DNA from: an uncultured Porphyromonadaceae bacterium | GTDB taxonomy: Bacteria > Bacteroidota > Bacteroidia > Bacteroidales > Muribaculaceae | Length of the DNA stretch: 42,950 bases | Direction: 5' to 3' | NCBI GenBank assembly: GCA_947575235.1 | Contig: CANPMT010000020.1 | Location: forward strand, 1-42,950 | In this document: positions 35,893 to 42,884 of the stretch, piece by piece | Position numbering within the stretch: position 1 is the first letter of the stretch | How the letters are laid out: each line of letters opens with the position of its first letter | Translations under genes and position numbers: made by a program | Notes under the pieces: generated by a model | Database searches by the model: none | What the model was told of the DNA's origin: nothing | Seen by the model: the letters and a program-made list of their open reading frames with translations, nothing else

Positions 35893-36783
35893 TTACTCCT
35901 GTGGGCGGAGCCAGCGGTAGCCGTAGAAATGCTGTCCGTCGAGCTTGAAGAGGCGCGCCAGGGGGTAGGGATCGGCCACCACACTGCCGTTCTCGTGCGA
36001 GATGTGAATCAGGTAGGGCTCTCCCCCGCGCATCTCTATCACTCCGATGTCGTAGAGGTCGAAGTCGGGCTGCGGCGAGAGCATCACAATGACGTCGCCT
36101 GTCTGCATGAGCTCATGGAGCGGCTTGTTGGCGGCGCTCTGTTTCTTCAGGTGCGGTATGCGGTGGCTGCGGTAGCCCATCTCGTTCATCTTCACCTTCT
36201 CGAGCACCTCCGGATTCTTCAGGGCCGGATACTCCTCGGGATGGTGCGACACGTAGTCGAGTGTCTTGGTCTTGAACCCGCCTCCGGTGACGTATTCGGT
36301 CATCTCCTTGAGGTTGCCTCGGTAGACGTTGTCGACAATCCAGTCTGAGACGTAGATGAGGCGGCTGGGGAAACCGTTATCCTCACCCTTGCGGCGGCTC
36401 ATGTTCTCGAACAGCAGCTCGAACTCCTCGACGCGCGGCACCGGCTTGAGACTGGCTGCGCCCAAGGCCATTGCCGTGTTGACGAACCCGAGACGGTCAA
36501 AGCCGTGCATGTTGATTATCACTGTGCCTGTGGTGTCGCGGTCTTCGGCATTGCTCCAGGGGGTTCCCTCAAGCTGTCGCGCGGCGAAGGCTATGCGCTC
36601 ACCCAAGGTGCCTCCATTGTCGGTTACGGCACGCAGCACTTTAGCCACCATGGCGGTGTCTTCGGCGCAGTGCACGCGAGGCTCATAGGCCGAGGCTGTC
36701 TCGCTCAGACCTATGGTCATGGCCACTCCTGCCATGACGCCCATCACCGATGGGAGGATTCTTTTCAATACTGTACGTATCAT
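35893..36783 (-). CDS. Secreted DUF1460 protein lacking catalytic residues
   Basis: The 296-residue protein has a signal peptide (cleavage about 32, ETASA). The rest follows the DUF1460 (NlpC/P60-like amidase) pattern: RLIYVSDWIVDN (141-152), a YVSHHPEEYPALKN stretch, and LIHISHENGSVV near the end. In family members a motif like FDCTTFVE carries the nucleophile Cys and THVGF a catalytic His. Here these positions are FDRLGFVN (R97) and YDIGV (D245), while H260 is kept. It is therefore probably an inactive relative, perhaps a peptidoglycan-binding protein. The gap between ansA and this gene has no terminator I can see. Confidence 0.8.
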   Translation of the reverse strand: MIRTVLKRILPSVMGVMAGVAMTIGLSETASAYEPRVHCAEDTAMVAKVLRAVTDNGGTLGERIAFAARQLEGTPWSNAEDRDTTGTVIINMHGFDRLGFVNTAMALGAASLKPVPRVEEFELLFENMSRRKGEDNGFPSRLIYVSDWIVDNVYRGNLKEMTEYVTGGGFKTKTLDYVSHHPEEYPALKNPEVLEKVKMNEMGYRSHRIPHLKKQSAANKPLHELMQTGDVIVMLSPQPDFDLYDIGVIEMRGGEPYLIHISHENGSVVADPYPLARLFKLDGQHFYGYRWLRPQE

Positions 36784-36846
36784 TCAATCTATGATAAAAT
36801 ACTCTGTGAAAGCCGGTATTTAATTTTGTCCGGCAAAATATTTATG

Positions 36847-36883
36847 CAAATTTAGCAATTTAAATTTGATTTAGCTAATTTTG
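36847..36883. promoter_or_regulatory. Divergent -7 boxes for the DUF1460 gene and the SpoU gene
   Basis: Minus strand: TAAATTTG at 36854-36847, start near 36843, about 60 nt before the DUF1460 ATG. Plus strand: TAATTTTG at 36876-36883 with TTTA 21 bp upstream (36851-36854). Its start would fall on the ATG at 36888. The AT-rich gap also contains other TAnnTTTG matches (36821, 36861). Confidence 0.5.
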
Positions 36884-36887
36884 TGTT

Positions 36888-37697
36888 ATGGAACTTATCG
36901 AGATAAACTCGCTTGACCATCCGGGGGTGGATATTTTCTCTACCCTTACGGAGGCCAGGCTGCGCAACAGGCTTGACCCTGAAAGGGGTATCTTCATAGC
37001 TGAAAGCCCGAAAGTGATTGATGTGGCTCTCAGGGCCGGTCACACCCCGCTTGCCCTGCTTTGCGAGCGGAAGCATATCAAGGGTGACGCGGCTGAGATT
37101 ATCAGCCGCTGCGGCGACATTCCGGTCTTTACGGGTCCGAGGGAACTTCTTGCGGGCCTTACCGGCTACACCCTGACGCGGGGTGTGCTCTGCGCGATGC
37201 GCCGCCCTATGCCACGCCCTGTGGAGGAGGTGTGCCGCGACGCACGGCGCATTGCTGTGATCGACGGCGTTACCGACACCACAAATATCGGGGCTATCTT
37301 CCGCTCGGCGGCTGCCTTGGGTATCGATGCCGTGCTGCTCACCACAACTTCGTGCGACCCGCTCAACCGCCGTTCGGTGAGGGTGTCGATGGGGAGTGTC
37401 TTCCTTGTGCCCTGGACGTGGCTCGATGCCCCTGTGGCTTCGCTGAAGGAGCTTGGGTTCGCCACGGTGGCGCTAGCGCTTACGGATGATTCGGTGAGCA
37501 TAGCCGACCCTTGTCTGAAGGCTCTGCCGAAGGTGGCGATGGTGCTTGGCACAGAGGGTGACGGTCTGGCCCGCGAGGTTATAGCGGAGGCCGATTTCAC
37601 GGCCAAGATACCTATGGCGCATGGTGTTGACTCTCTGAATGTGGCGGCCGCCTCGGCTGTGGCGTTCTGGGAGCTTGTGGGTCACGGCCATCAATAA
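36888..37697 (+). CDS. TrmH/SpoU family RNA 2'-O-methyltransferase
   Basis: This 269-residue SPOUT enzyme methylates ribose in rRNA or tRNA using SAM. It has an N-terminal substrate-binding region with FIAESPKVIDVALRAG (like the RlmB/TsnR eL30-like domain), then knot motif 1 TTNIGAIFRSAAALG, motif 2 VLGTEGDGLA and motif 3 IPMAHGVDSLNVAAASAVA. The exact target is not clear. The start lies on the predicted transcription start. It is 12 bp ahead of neuD, so it may be the first gene of the neuDBC transcript. Confidence 0.93.
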   Translation: MELIEINSLDHPGVDIFSTLTEARLRNRLDPERGIFIAESPKVIDVALRAGHTPLALLCERKHIKGDAAEIISRCGDIPVFTGPRELLAGLTGYTLTRGVLCAMRRPMPRPVEEVCRDARRIAVIDGVTDTTNIGAIFRSAAALGIDAVLLTTTSCDPLNRRSVRVSMGSVFLVPWTWLDAPVASLKELGFATVALALTDDSVSIADPCLKALPKVAMVLGTEGDGLAREVIAEADFTAKIPMAHGVDSLNVAAASAVAFWELVGHGHQ

Positions 37698-37709
37698 TCT
37701 ATATGTGAT

Positions 37710-38375
37710 ATGAAGATGAATACTGATATTATTCTTGCCGGAGGTGGCGGACATGCCCTCTCGCTTATGGAGGCGTTGGCGTTTGACCATGCCCGTGGAG
37801 CAGATGCTCCGGTTGTGGCGGGATATACGGCACCGGCTGACGCGCCGTGCATGACTGTGCCGCGTCTGGGCTCTGATGACGACGCGGCCACTTTGGCAGC
37901 CGAGGGCTACCGTTTCCATATAGCTTTCGTATATGCCGGACTCCCTGTGATGGATAAGCGGAGACGTATCATATCGCTCTATGAGGAGGCGGGGGTGAGT
38001 TTCGCCTCTATCGTTGCCTCCTCGGCTGTCGTCACCCCGAATTCAACTCTTGGCGAGGGGTGCGCGGTGCTTAACCGCGCTGTGGTAAACCGTGCCACGC
38101 TCGGGGGTCATGTGATTGTTAACACGGGTGCCATAGTGGAGCATGACTGTGTGGTGGGCGCAAATACTTTTATCGGACCGGGGGCTGTGATCGGCGGCGG
38201 AGTCACTATCGGACGTGACTGTTTCATCGGATTAGGTGCCCGTGTCAGGAATGGCGTCACCATTGCCGACGGTGTGACTGTGGGTATGGGCTGTATCGTC
38301 AACCGCAATCTTACGGAGCCGGGGATATATCACGGCGACCCGCTGAGGCTTCACAGATTAAGAAACAGGAATTAG
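37710..38375 (+). CDS. neuD: NeuD/PglD-type sugar O- or N-acetyltransferase
   Basis: The 221-residue protein has the NeuD/PglD architecture: a nucleotide- or sugar-binding N-terminal domain (ILAGGGGHALSLMEAL, residues 7-22) and a left-handed beta-helix of hexapeptide repeats (about 105-200; GEGCAVLNRAVVNRATLGG in part, GAIVEHDCVVG, HD pair catalytic). Family members acetylate sialic acid or UDP-4-amino sugars. It lies 12 bp after the SpoU gene and 90 bp before neuB. No dehydratase or aminotransferase for a legionaminic or bacillosamine route adjoins it, so a role with NeuB/NeuC in sialic acid modification is more likely. Confidence 0.88.
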   Translation: MKMNTDIILAGGGGHALSLMEALAFDHARGADAPVVAGYTAPADAPCMTVPRLGSDDDAATLAAEGYRFHIAFVYAGLPVMDKRRRIISLYEEAGVSFASIVASSAVVTPNSTLGEGCAVLNRAVVNRATLGGHVIVNTGAIVEHDCVVGANTFIGPGAVIGGGVTIGRDCFIGLGARVRNGVTIADGVTVGMGCIVNRNLTEPGIYHGDPLRLHRLRNRN

Positions 38376-38451
38376 GAAGTAGAAAGCAGGGATTCAGGGA
38401 GTAGGAAGTCGGGATTAGGGATTAGGAATAAGGAATAAGGAGTCAGGGATT
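38361..38451 (+). repeat. Purine-rich degenerate tandem repeat between neuD and neuB
   Basis: The gap is built of imperfect 7-10 bp words such as AGGGATTA, AGGAAGTA and AGGAATA, including AGGAATAAGGAATAAGG, beginning in the last codons of neuD. The plus strand is almost free of C. No gene or clear promoter is visible in it. Confidence 0.65.
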
Positions 38452-38465
38452 TATATCTATTTTTT

Positions 38466-39467
38466 ATGAAGCGTGTATTGATTATCGCTGAGGCCGGCGT
38501 AAACCATAACGGGAAGTTCGACCTGGCCTGCAGACTTGTGGACGCCGCCGCTGAGGCGGGTGCCGATTATGTGAAGTTCCAGACGTTCAAGGCTGAACGT
38601 CTTGTGACCTCTGCCGGACGCACGGCCGACTATCAGAAGCGTAATTGCGAGGCAGACTCGCAATTGGCCATGCTGCGCTCTCTCGAGCTTCCGTTTGAGG
38701 CGTTCAGGGAGCTGGCGCAGTATTGCCGCGCCAAGGGTATCGGGTTCCTCTCCACACCTTTCGACGGGGAGAGTATCCAGTTTCTCGCCTCGTTGGGCAT
38801 GGATTACATGAAGGTGCCGTCGGGTGAGATTACCAACCTCCCCTATCTGCGTATGATTGCCGACACGAAGTTGCCTGTGATTATTTCCACGGGGATGTCT
38901 ACGTTGGCCGACGTGGAGGGTGCCCTCGCTGTCTTTTATGAAAGGGGCTACACGCGTGAGATGATTACGCTGCTTCATTGCAACACGGAATACCCTACCC
39001 CGATGCGGGATGTGAATCTCAGGGCGATGGAGACGCTCCGCTCCTCTTTCGGCGTGGACACGGGTTATTCCGACCATACACGCGGCATCGAGGTGCCGAT
39101 AGCGGCTGTGGCTTTGGGGGCTACGGTTATCGAGAAGCATTTCACGCTCGACCATAATCTCCCGGGGCCCGACCATGTGGCGTCGCTCGAGCCTGCGGAA
39201 CTGAAGAGGATGGTGACTGCGGTGAGAAATGTGGAGGCTGCTTTGGGAACCGGACTGAAGAGGGTGTCTGACTCTGAACGGGGGAATATGGCTGTGGCGA
39301 GGAAGAGTATCGTGGCTGCCCGCGACATCGTGTGCGGCGAGGTGCTCTCGGCTGAGAACCTGACGGTGAAACGTCCGGGCGACGGACTCTCACCCATGCT
39401 GTGGGATATGGTGTGCGGAAGGCGTGCCATCCGCAATTTCACACGTGATGAACAGATTGAGATATGA
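38466..39467 (+). CDS. neuB: N-acetylneuraminate (nonulosonate) synthase
   Basis: NeuB condenses N-acetylmannosamine (or a related 6-deoxy sugar) with phosphoenolpyruvate to a nine-carbon sialic-type acid. The 333-residue protein has the TIM-barrel motif IIAEAGVNHNGKF at the start, VKFQTFKAERL, PVIISTGMST, HCNTEYPTP and the SDHTRGIE metal site. A C-terminal antifreeze-like (SAF) domain (RKSIVAARDIVCGEVLSAENL, in part) completes it. It overlaps neuC as ATGA (39464-39467). Sialic acid versus legionaminic acid cannot be settled by sequence here. Confidence 0.94.
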   Translation: MKRVLIIAEAGVNHNGKFDLACRLVDAAAEAGADYVKFQTFKAERLVTSAGRTADYQKRNCEADSQLAMLRSLELPFEAFRELAQYCRAKGIGFLSTPFDGESIQFLASLGMDYMKVPSGEITNLPYLRMIADTKLPVIISTGMSTLADVEGALAVFYERGYTREMITLLHCNTEYPTPMRDVNLRAMETLRSSFGVDTGYSDHTRGIEVPIAAVALGATVIEKHFTLDHNLPGPDHVASLEPAELKRMVTAVRNVEAALGTGLKRVSDSERGNMAVARKSIVAARDIVCGEVLSAENLTVKRPGDGLSPMLWDMVCGRRAIRNFTRDEQIEI

Positions 39468-40624
39468 TGGAAGCAGTTATCAGAAAGCGTGTCTGTGTGG
39501 TGACCGGAACGAGGGCCGACTATGGAATCATGTCGGGACTTATGCGCAAGCTTAAGGAACATCCGGGTATTGAACTGCAGATTATCGCCACGAATATGCA
39601 CCTCGCTCCGGAGTATGGGATGACGGTGAATGAGATTGAGGCTGACGGTTTCAAGGTGGACTGCCGTATTGACTCTCTTTTGGCGGGTGACTCACCGGCG
39701 GCTACCGTGAAGTCGATGGGATTGGTGCAGATCGGCATAGCTGATGCTTTCGCCCGGCTGCAGCCTGACCTGGTGATTATCTTGGGCGACCGCTACGAGA
39801 TGTTGGCGGCTGCCTCGGCGGCGCTGATTTTCCGCATACCCATAGCCCATCTCTATGGTGGCGAGACAACCGAGGGGGCGTATGACGATTGCATACGCCA
39901 TGCCATAACGCAGCTCTCTACGCTGCATTTCACCTCCACCCGCGAGTATGCGGAGCGTGTGGTGAGTATGGGTGCCGCGCCTGAGAATGTGGAGTGGGTA
40001 GGCTCGCTTGGGGTTGACAACATAGCTCATGAGGATTTCCTCCCTCTGGATAAGCTTGAGGAGTCGATAGGTTTCAGATTGGGGGATAAGTTTCTTGTGG
40101 CTACTTTCCATCCTGTCACCACACTCCCGGGGGAGGAGGCCGCGCAGACCACTGCCCTGCTCGATGCTTTGGAGAATGCCATCAAGGCCGGCTACAGGAT
40201 TCTCTTCACTATGCCGAACTCCGACACGGGGGGTAAGAGAGTGGCGTCGCTTATCAGGGAATGGGGCGAGAGGCACACGGGGATGGTGAAGACAGTGGAG
40301 TCGCTCGGCCGACGCCGCTATTACTCCGCCCTGCATCATGCGTCGGGCGTTGTGGGTAACTCGTCGAGCGGACTGATAGAGGCACCCTCGTTCGGTATAC
40401 CCACCCTGAATATCGGGGATAGACAGAAAGGACGAGCCCGCGGACTGACTGTCGTTGATGTGCAGTCTGACCGCGGGTCGATAGAAGCAGGACTGAAAAA
40501 AATTCTTTCGGATGATTTCCGGCACCTTGCCTTATGCGCCGACAACCCTTATGCCAAGGGTGATACCCTCTCTGCCATCTTCGGCAGAATCATCGGGTTT
40601 ATCAGTAAATCATCGGATAACTAA
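39464..40624 (+). CDS. neuC: UDP-GlcNAc 2-epimerase (hydrolysing)
   Basis: NeuC releases UDP and epimerises UDP-GlcNAc to N-acetylmannosamine, the NeuB substrate. The 386-residue protein has the GT-B-fold motif TGTRADYG (14-21), ILGDRYEMLAAA, HLYGGETTEGAYDDCIRHA (19 residues), and a C-terminal VVGNSSSGLIEAPSFGIP loop. Translation is coupled to neuB by the 4-bp overlap. A second ATG is at 39467. No neuA (CMP-sialate synthetase) follows; the next gene converges from the other strand after 17 bp. Confidence 0.94.
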   Translation: MMEAVIRKRVCVVTGTRADYGIMSGLMRKLKEHPGIELQIIATNMHLAPEYGMTVNEIEADGFKVDCRIDSLLAGDSPAATVKSMGLVQIGIADAFARLQPDLVIILGDRYEMLAAASAALIFRIPIAHLYGGETTEGAYDDCIRHAITQLSTLHFTSTREYAERVVSMGAAPENVEWVGSLGVDNIAHEDFLPLDKLEESIGFRLGDKFLVATFHPVTTLPGEEAAQTTALLDALENAIKAGYRILFTMPNSDTGGKRVASLIREWGERHTGMVKTVESLGRRRYYSALHHASGVVGNSSSGLIEAPSFGIPTLNIGDRQKGRARGLTVVDVQSDRGSIEAGLKKILSDDFRHLALCADNPYAKGDTLSAIFGRIIGFISKSSDN

Positions 40625-40654
40625 GTAAATCATCAGGGTTATCAGTAAATCGGA
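40601..40654. repeat. Repeat shared by the 3' ends of neuC and the hydrolase gene
   Basis: ATCAGTAAATC occurs at 40601-40611 and 40641-40651, each preceded by GGGTT, with a related AGTAAATCATC (40624-40634) in between. The first copy is the end of neuC, the last supplies the minus-strand stop of the hydrolase gene. There is no hairpin terminator between these convergent genes. Confidence 0.5.
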
Positions 40655-41685
40655 GTGAACGGTTCTGATTTCTTCAGTGCGTGATTGGCCTCACCTATGA
40701 GGTTGGTCTCGGTGCTTGTGTCGAGTTTCATCACTGAGGCCCCTTTGCGAAGGTCGCACTTGGAGAGGTCGATATAATAGCATCCCATATTGGTGACGAT
40801 ATCGAAATAGTAACGGCGGTTCTTGAGGTCGGCAAATGAACGCCACTGTGTGGATGATACATTCGGCTCACCCTGGATAAGGTAAGTGTAAGGGACACAG
40901 CTGCACACAAGGATGCTCCGGGTGATGCTCATTGCCAAGGCGGGGTCGGATACGGCATCGACATGATGCGCGAAATAGTTGGCGCGAACGCAGCGGTCGG
41001 GACTGCTGACGGTGCCGGGGAGCATGTTCTGTCCACCGATTTTTTTCCAGTAGGCTATGATAGCCTCCATATCGGGCCATTGAGGGTCGTTTGTCATGGC
41101 CTGGATGTCACCCGGGTCGTATATCTTCACGTCGCCATGGTCGAATTCAAGTATGGCTGACTTGCCGGAGGCATCTGTTATACCCCAGTGGAGGGCTGAT
41201 ACTGTGCCGTTGTCAAACTCCGCTCCGCTGAGCGAGAAGTTATGCTTGCTGAGCTCGGCCACCACCTCGTCGGTCGTGGCATTCATATCGAGGAGCCACC
41301 CTACAAACATCGAGAGCGACATCGGAGGGAGGTTACGGGTGTCCTCATTGTCGTAGACGGTGCCTTTGCAGAATAGACCGTTTATAACGAGTCCCTTCTC
41401 ATTCATACCCTCGGTTATTCCACCGTCATACCCTACGGCATATACAGCGCCATATTTTGAGGTCCAGGTAATGGCACCGGGAAGATTTGAGCCGGCTTTC
41501 TTCATGCCGGCCGGATAGACGTATAGATTGGTGGGTATCGGGGTTTTCCAGTCGAGCGAACGCCCCACTACATAGGTATCCTCAAGTCCTTTATATATAA
41601 CACGGGTGCATGCTCCGGCATTAGGAGCCACATAAGCGGCGGTGCCGAGGGCTACAGCCGCAACGATTGTCTTAAGTGATTTCAT
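40642..41685 (-). CDS. Secreted choloylglycine hydrolase family enzyme (bile salt hydrolase/PVA)
   Basis: This Ntn-hydrolase cleaves amide bonds such as glyco- or tauro-conjugated bile acids or penicillin V. I start at ATG 41685 (347 residues). The signal peptide MKSLKTIVAAVALGTAAYVA...AGA ends exactly before C26, so export would expose the nucleophile (CTRVIYKG). D45 in GRSLDW, the MTNDP asparagine and R in SSPDRCVRANYF match the family active site. The longer frame from 41745 adds a basic leader that hides the signal peptide. Substrate (bile salt or penicillin-like) is not decided by sequence. Three 22-bp repeats lie upstream of the promoter. Confidence 0.9.
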   Translation of the reverse strand: MKSLKTIVAAVALGTAAYVAPNAGACTRVIYKGLEDTYVVGRSLDWKTPIPTNLYVYPAGMKKAGSNLPGAITWTSKYGAVYAVGYDGGITEGMNEKGLVINGLFCKGTVYDNEDTRNLPPMSLSMFVGWLLDMNATTDEVVAELSKHNFSLSGAEFDNGTVSALHWGITDASGKSAILEFDHGDVKIYDPGDIQAMTNDPQWPDMEAIIAYWKKIGGQNMLPGTVSSPDRCVRANYFAHHVDAVSDPALAMSITRSILVCSCVPYTYLIQGEPNVSSTQWRSFADLKNRRYYFDIVTNMGCYYIDLSKCDLRKGASVMKLDTSTETNLIGEANHALKKSEPFTPIY

Positions 41686-41751
41686 AGTTTTCGGGATAGT
41701 GGTGTTCCGGCGGCCCTTGACAGAGTGGAAACCGCCCATATTCATCTATCA

Positions 41752-41759
41752 CAAGTATA
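41752..41759 (-). promoter_or_regulatory. Weak -7 box for the choloylglycine hydrolase gene
   Basis: Minus-strand TATACTTG at 41759-41752 matches TAnnTTTG except one base. No -33 TTTG is seen. Start near 41748, leader about 63 nt. Confidence 0.35.
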
Positions 41760-41767
41760 ACGCCTCA

Positions 41768-41833
41768 ACCCCCTGTTCAGTTTAATCTCACCCTCTATTC
41801 AGTTTAATCTCACCCCCTGTTCAGTTTAATCTG
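41768..41833. repeat. Three tandem 22-bp repeats upstream of the hydrolase gene
   Basis: Units at 41768-41789, 41790-41811 and 41812-41833 share TTCAGTTTAATCT and an AC(C)n start, differing at three positions at most. The exact 22-bp period puts all three on one DNA face, covering about -20 to -85 of the predicted hydrolase start. Confidence 0.85.
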
Positions 41834-41868
41834 ACTCAGAATAACAAAGTCAACCGCTGATATCATTC

Positions 41869-41876
41869 TACCTTTG
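41869..41876 (+). promoter_or_regulatory. -7 box for the GH108 gene
   Basis: TACCTTTG matches TAnnTTTG. Start near 41880 would give a leader of about 245 nt that contains the whole 23-24 bp repeat array. No -33 TTTG is visible at the expected distance. Confidence 0.45.
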
Positions 41877-41921
41877 CCATTGCGCGGAACTTGGAATGTG
41901 TCCTCTTTTGACACACCAGCT

Positions 41922-42110
41922 GAGCTTTATGCGATAAAGATTCTTGAGCTTTATGAGATAACGATTCTGTAGTTTCATGAGATAAAGAATCTGGAGCTTT
42001 ATGAGATAAAAATCTGGAGTTTTATGAGATAAAAATCTGGAGTTTTATGAGATAAAAATCTGGAGTTTTATGAGATAAAGATTCTGTAGTTTCACGAGAT
42101 AAAAATTTCT
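41922..42110 (+). repeat. Eight-copy 23-24 bp tandem array before the GH108 gene
   Basis: Units start at 41922, 41946, 41970, 41994, 42017, 42040, 42063 and 42087. Most carry TTTATGAGATAAA, a near-palindrome (TTTAT-gag-ATAAA), followed by a variable part ending in ATCTG or TTCTG. Units 4, 5 and 6 are 23 bp, the rest 24. The two flanking units vary most, the central ones are nearly identical. No spacers separate the units, so it is not a CRISPR. Confidence 0.9.
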
Positions 42111-42124
42111 AAAACTGAACGACT

Positions 42125-42688
42125 ATGGCAAACTACGAAAAGATGATCCCCTTCATCCTGCAATTCGCAGCCGGGGTAAGTGGCAATGACCTCACACTTC
42201 CGTTGGAGGAACAATTCGGCATAGCCCGCAAGCGGGGCTGGAGCGACGACCCGGACGACCCGGGGGGCGCGACAATGATCGATGTCACACTCACAACCTA
42301 CACGGCCTACTGCAAACGCAAAGGGAGACGGGCGCCGACAAAGAGCGACCTACGCGCCATCAGCTTCGCTGAGTGGTGTGAGATACTGAAAACGATGTAC
42401 TGGGACCGCTGCCGGGGTGATGAAATAGACTCGCAAGGTGTAGCGGAGATGATTGTTGACTGGGTATGGGCCTCCGGCCCTGGGGTATTGAAGAACGTGC
42501 AACGTCTACTCGGCACGACACCCGACGGCATTGTCGGACCGAAGACGGTGGCAGCCATCAACGCCTCCGACCCTTCGGCTCTCTTCGAGAGCCTGCGCTC
42601 ACTGCGCGAGCGCCACTACCGCCAATGCAAAGGCTCCTGGAAATACCTCCGCGGCTGGCTCCGCCGCCTCAACGCCCTCCACCTCTAA
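42125..42688 (+). CDS. GH108-type muramidase-like protein with peptidoglycan-binding domain
   Basis: The 187-residue protein opens like Bacteroidetes GH108 proteins (MANYEKMIPFIL), has DDPDDPGGATMIDVTLTTY (41-59) corresponding to the DxGGxTNxGIT region, a PG-binding-3-like stretch (QRLLGTTPDGIVGPKTVAAI), and a C-terminal R-rich end. The canonical EGG after the first helix reads AAG (15-17) and a 16-20 residue insertion with E28 and E29 follows. It has no signal peptide, as is usual for phage-type endolysins needing a holin or for type VI-like effectors; no such partner is in view. Activity is uncertain. Confidence 0.82.
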   Translation: MANYEKMIPFILQFAAGVSGNDLTLPLEEQFGIARKRGWSDDPDDPGGATMIDVTLTTYTAYCKRKGRRAPTKSDLRAISFAEWCEILKTMYWDRCRGDEIDSQGVAEMIVDWVWASGPGVLKNVQRLLGTTPDGIVGPKTVAAINASDPSALFESLRSLRERHYRQCKGSWKYLRGWLRRLNALHL

Positions 42689-42698
42689 AAAACAAAGA

Positions 42699-42797
42699 CG
42701 GAGCAAGGAGGACAGGCTTCCAGCCTGTCAACAAGCGACAAAGCAAACGACAAAACAAAAGCCAAAGCAAGGAGGACAGGCTTCCAGCCTGTCAACA
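42699..42797 (+). repeat. Doublet of GGAGGACAGGC palindromic repeats after GH108 gene
   Basis: Cores GACAGGCTTCCAGCCTGTC at 42711-42729 and 42775-42793, 64 bp apart, start just past the GH108 stop and read in its sense. Between and after them lie AC-, AAAG-rich words (ACAAAGCAAA and variants). Confidence 0.85.
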
Positions 42798-42849
42798 AAT
42801 GACAAAGCAAAAGACAAAGCAAATTCTCCCCACATCAAAAGGCAATAAA

Positions 42850-42884
42850 AAAAGGATGCATCCAAATAAATGGACACATCCTTT
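42850..42884 (+). terminator. Terminator of the GH108 gene
   Basis: AAAAGGATG (42850-42858) pairs with CATCCTTTT (42877-42885), with an inner TCCA/TGGA stem (42861-42864 with 42871-42874). A T-rich tail follows. It is about 160 bp past the GH108 stop, beyond the repeat doublet. Confidence 0.7.

Larger units (their letters stand above)
41686..42124. other. 439-bp gene-free region packed with tandem repeats
   Basis: It holds, left to right, a weak minus-strand promoter, three 22-bp repeats, a plus-strand -7 box, a small hairpin (41897-41915: TGTGTC/GACACA around CTCTTTT) and an eight-copy 23-24 bp array up to 14 bp before the GH108 ATG. It is AT-rich on its right side. No ORF of note. Confidence 0.75.

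Noticed and set aside
41922..42110. CRISPR array
   Set aside because: Units are contiguous with no unique spacers, and no cas genes are present.
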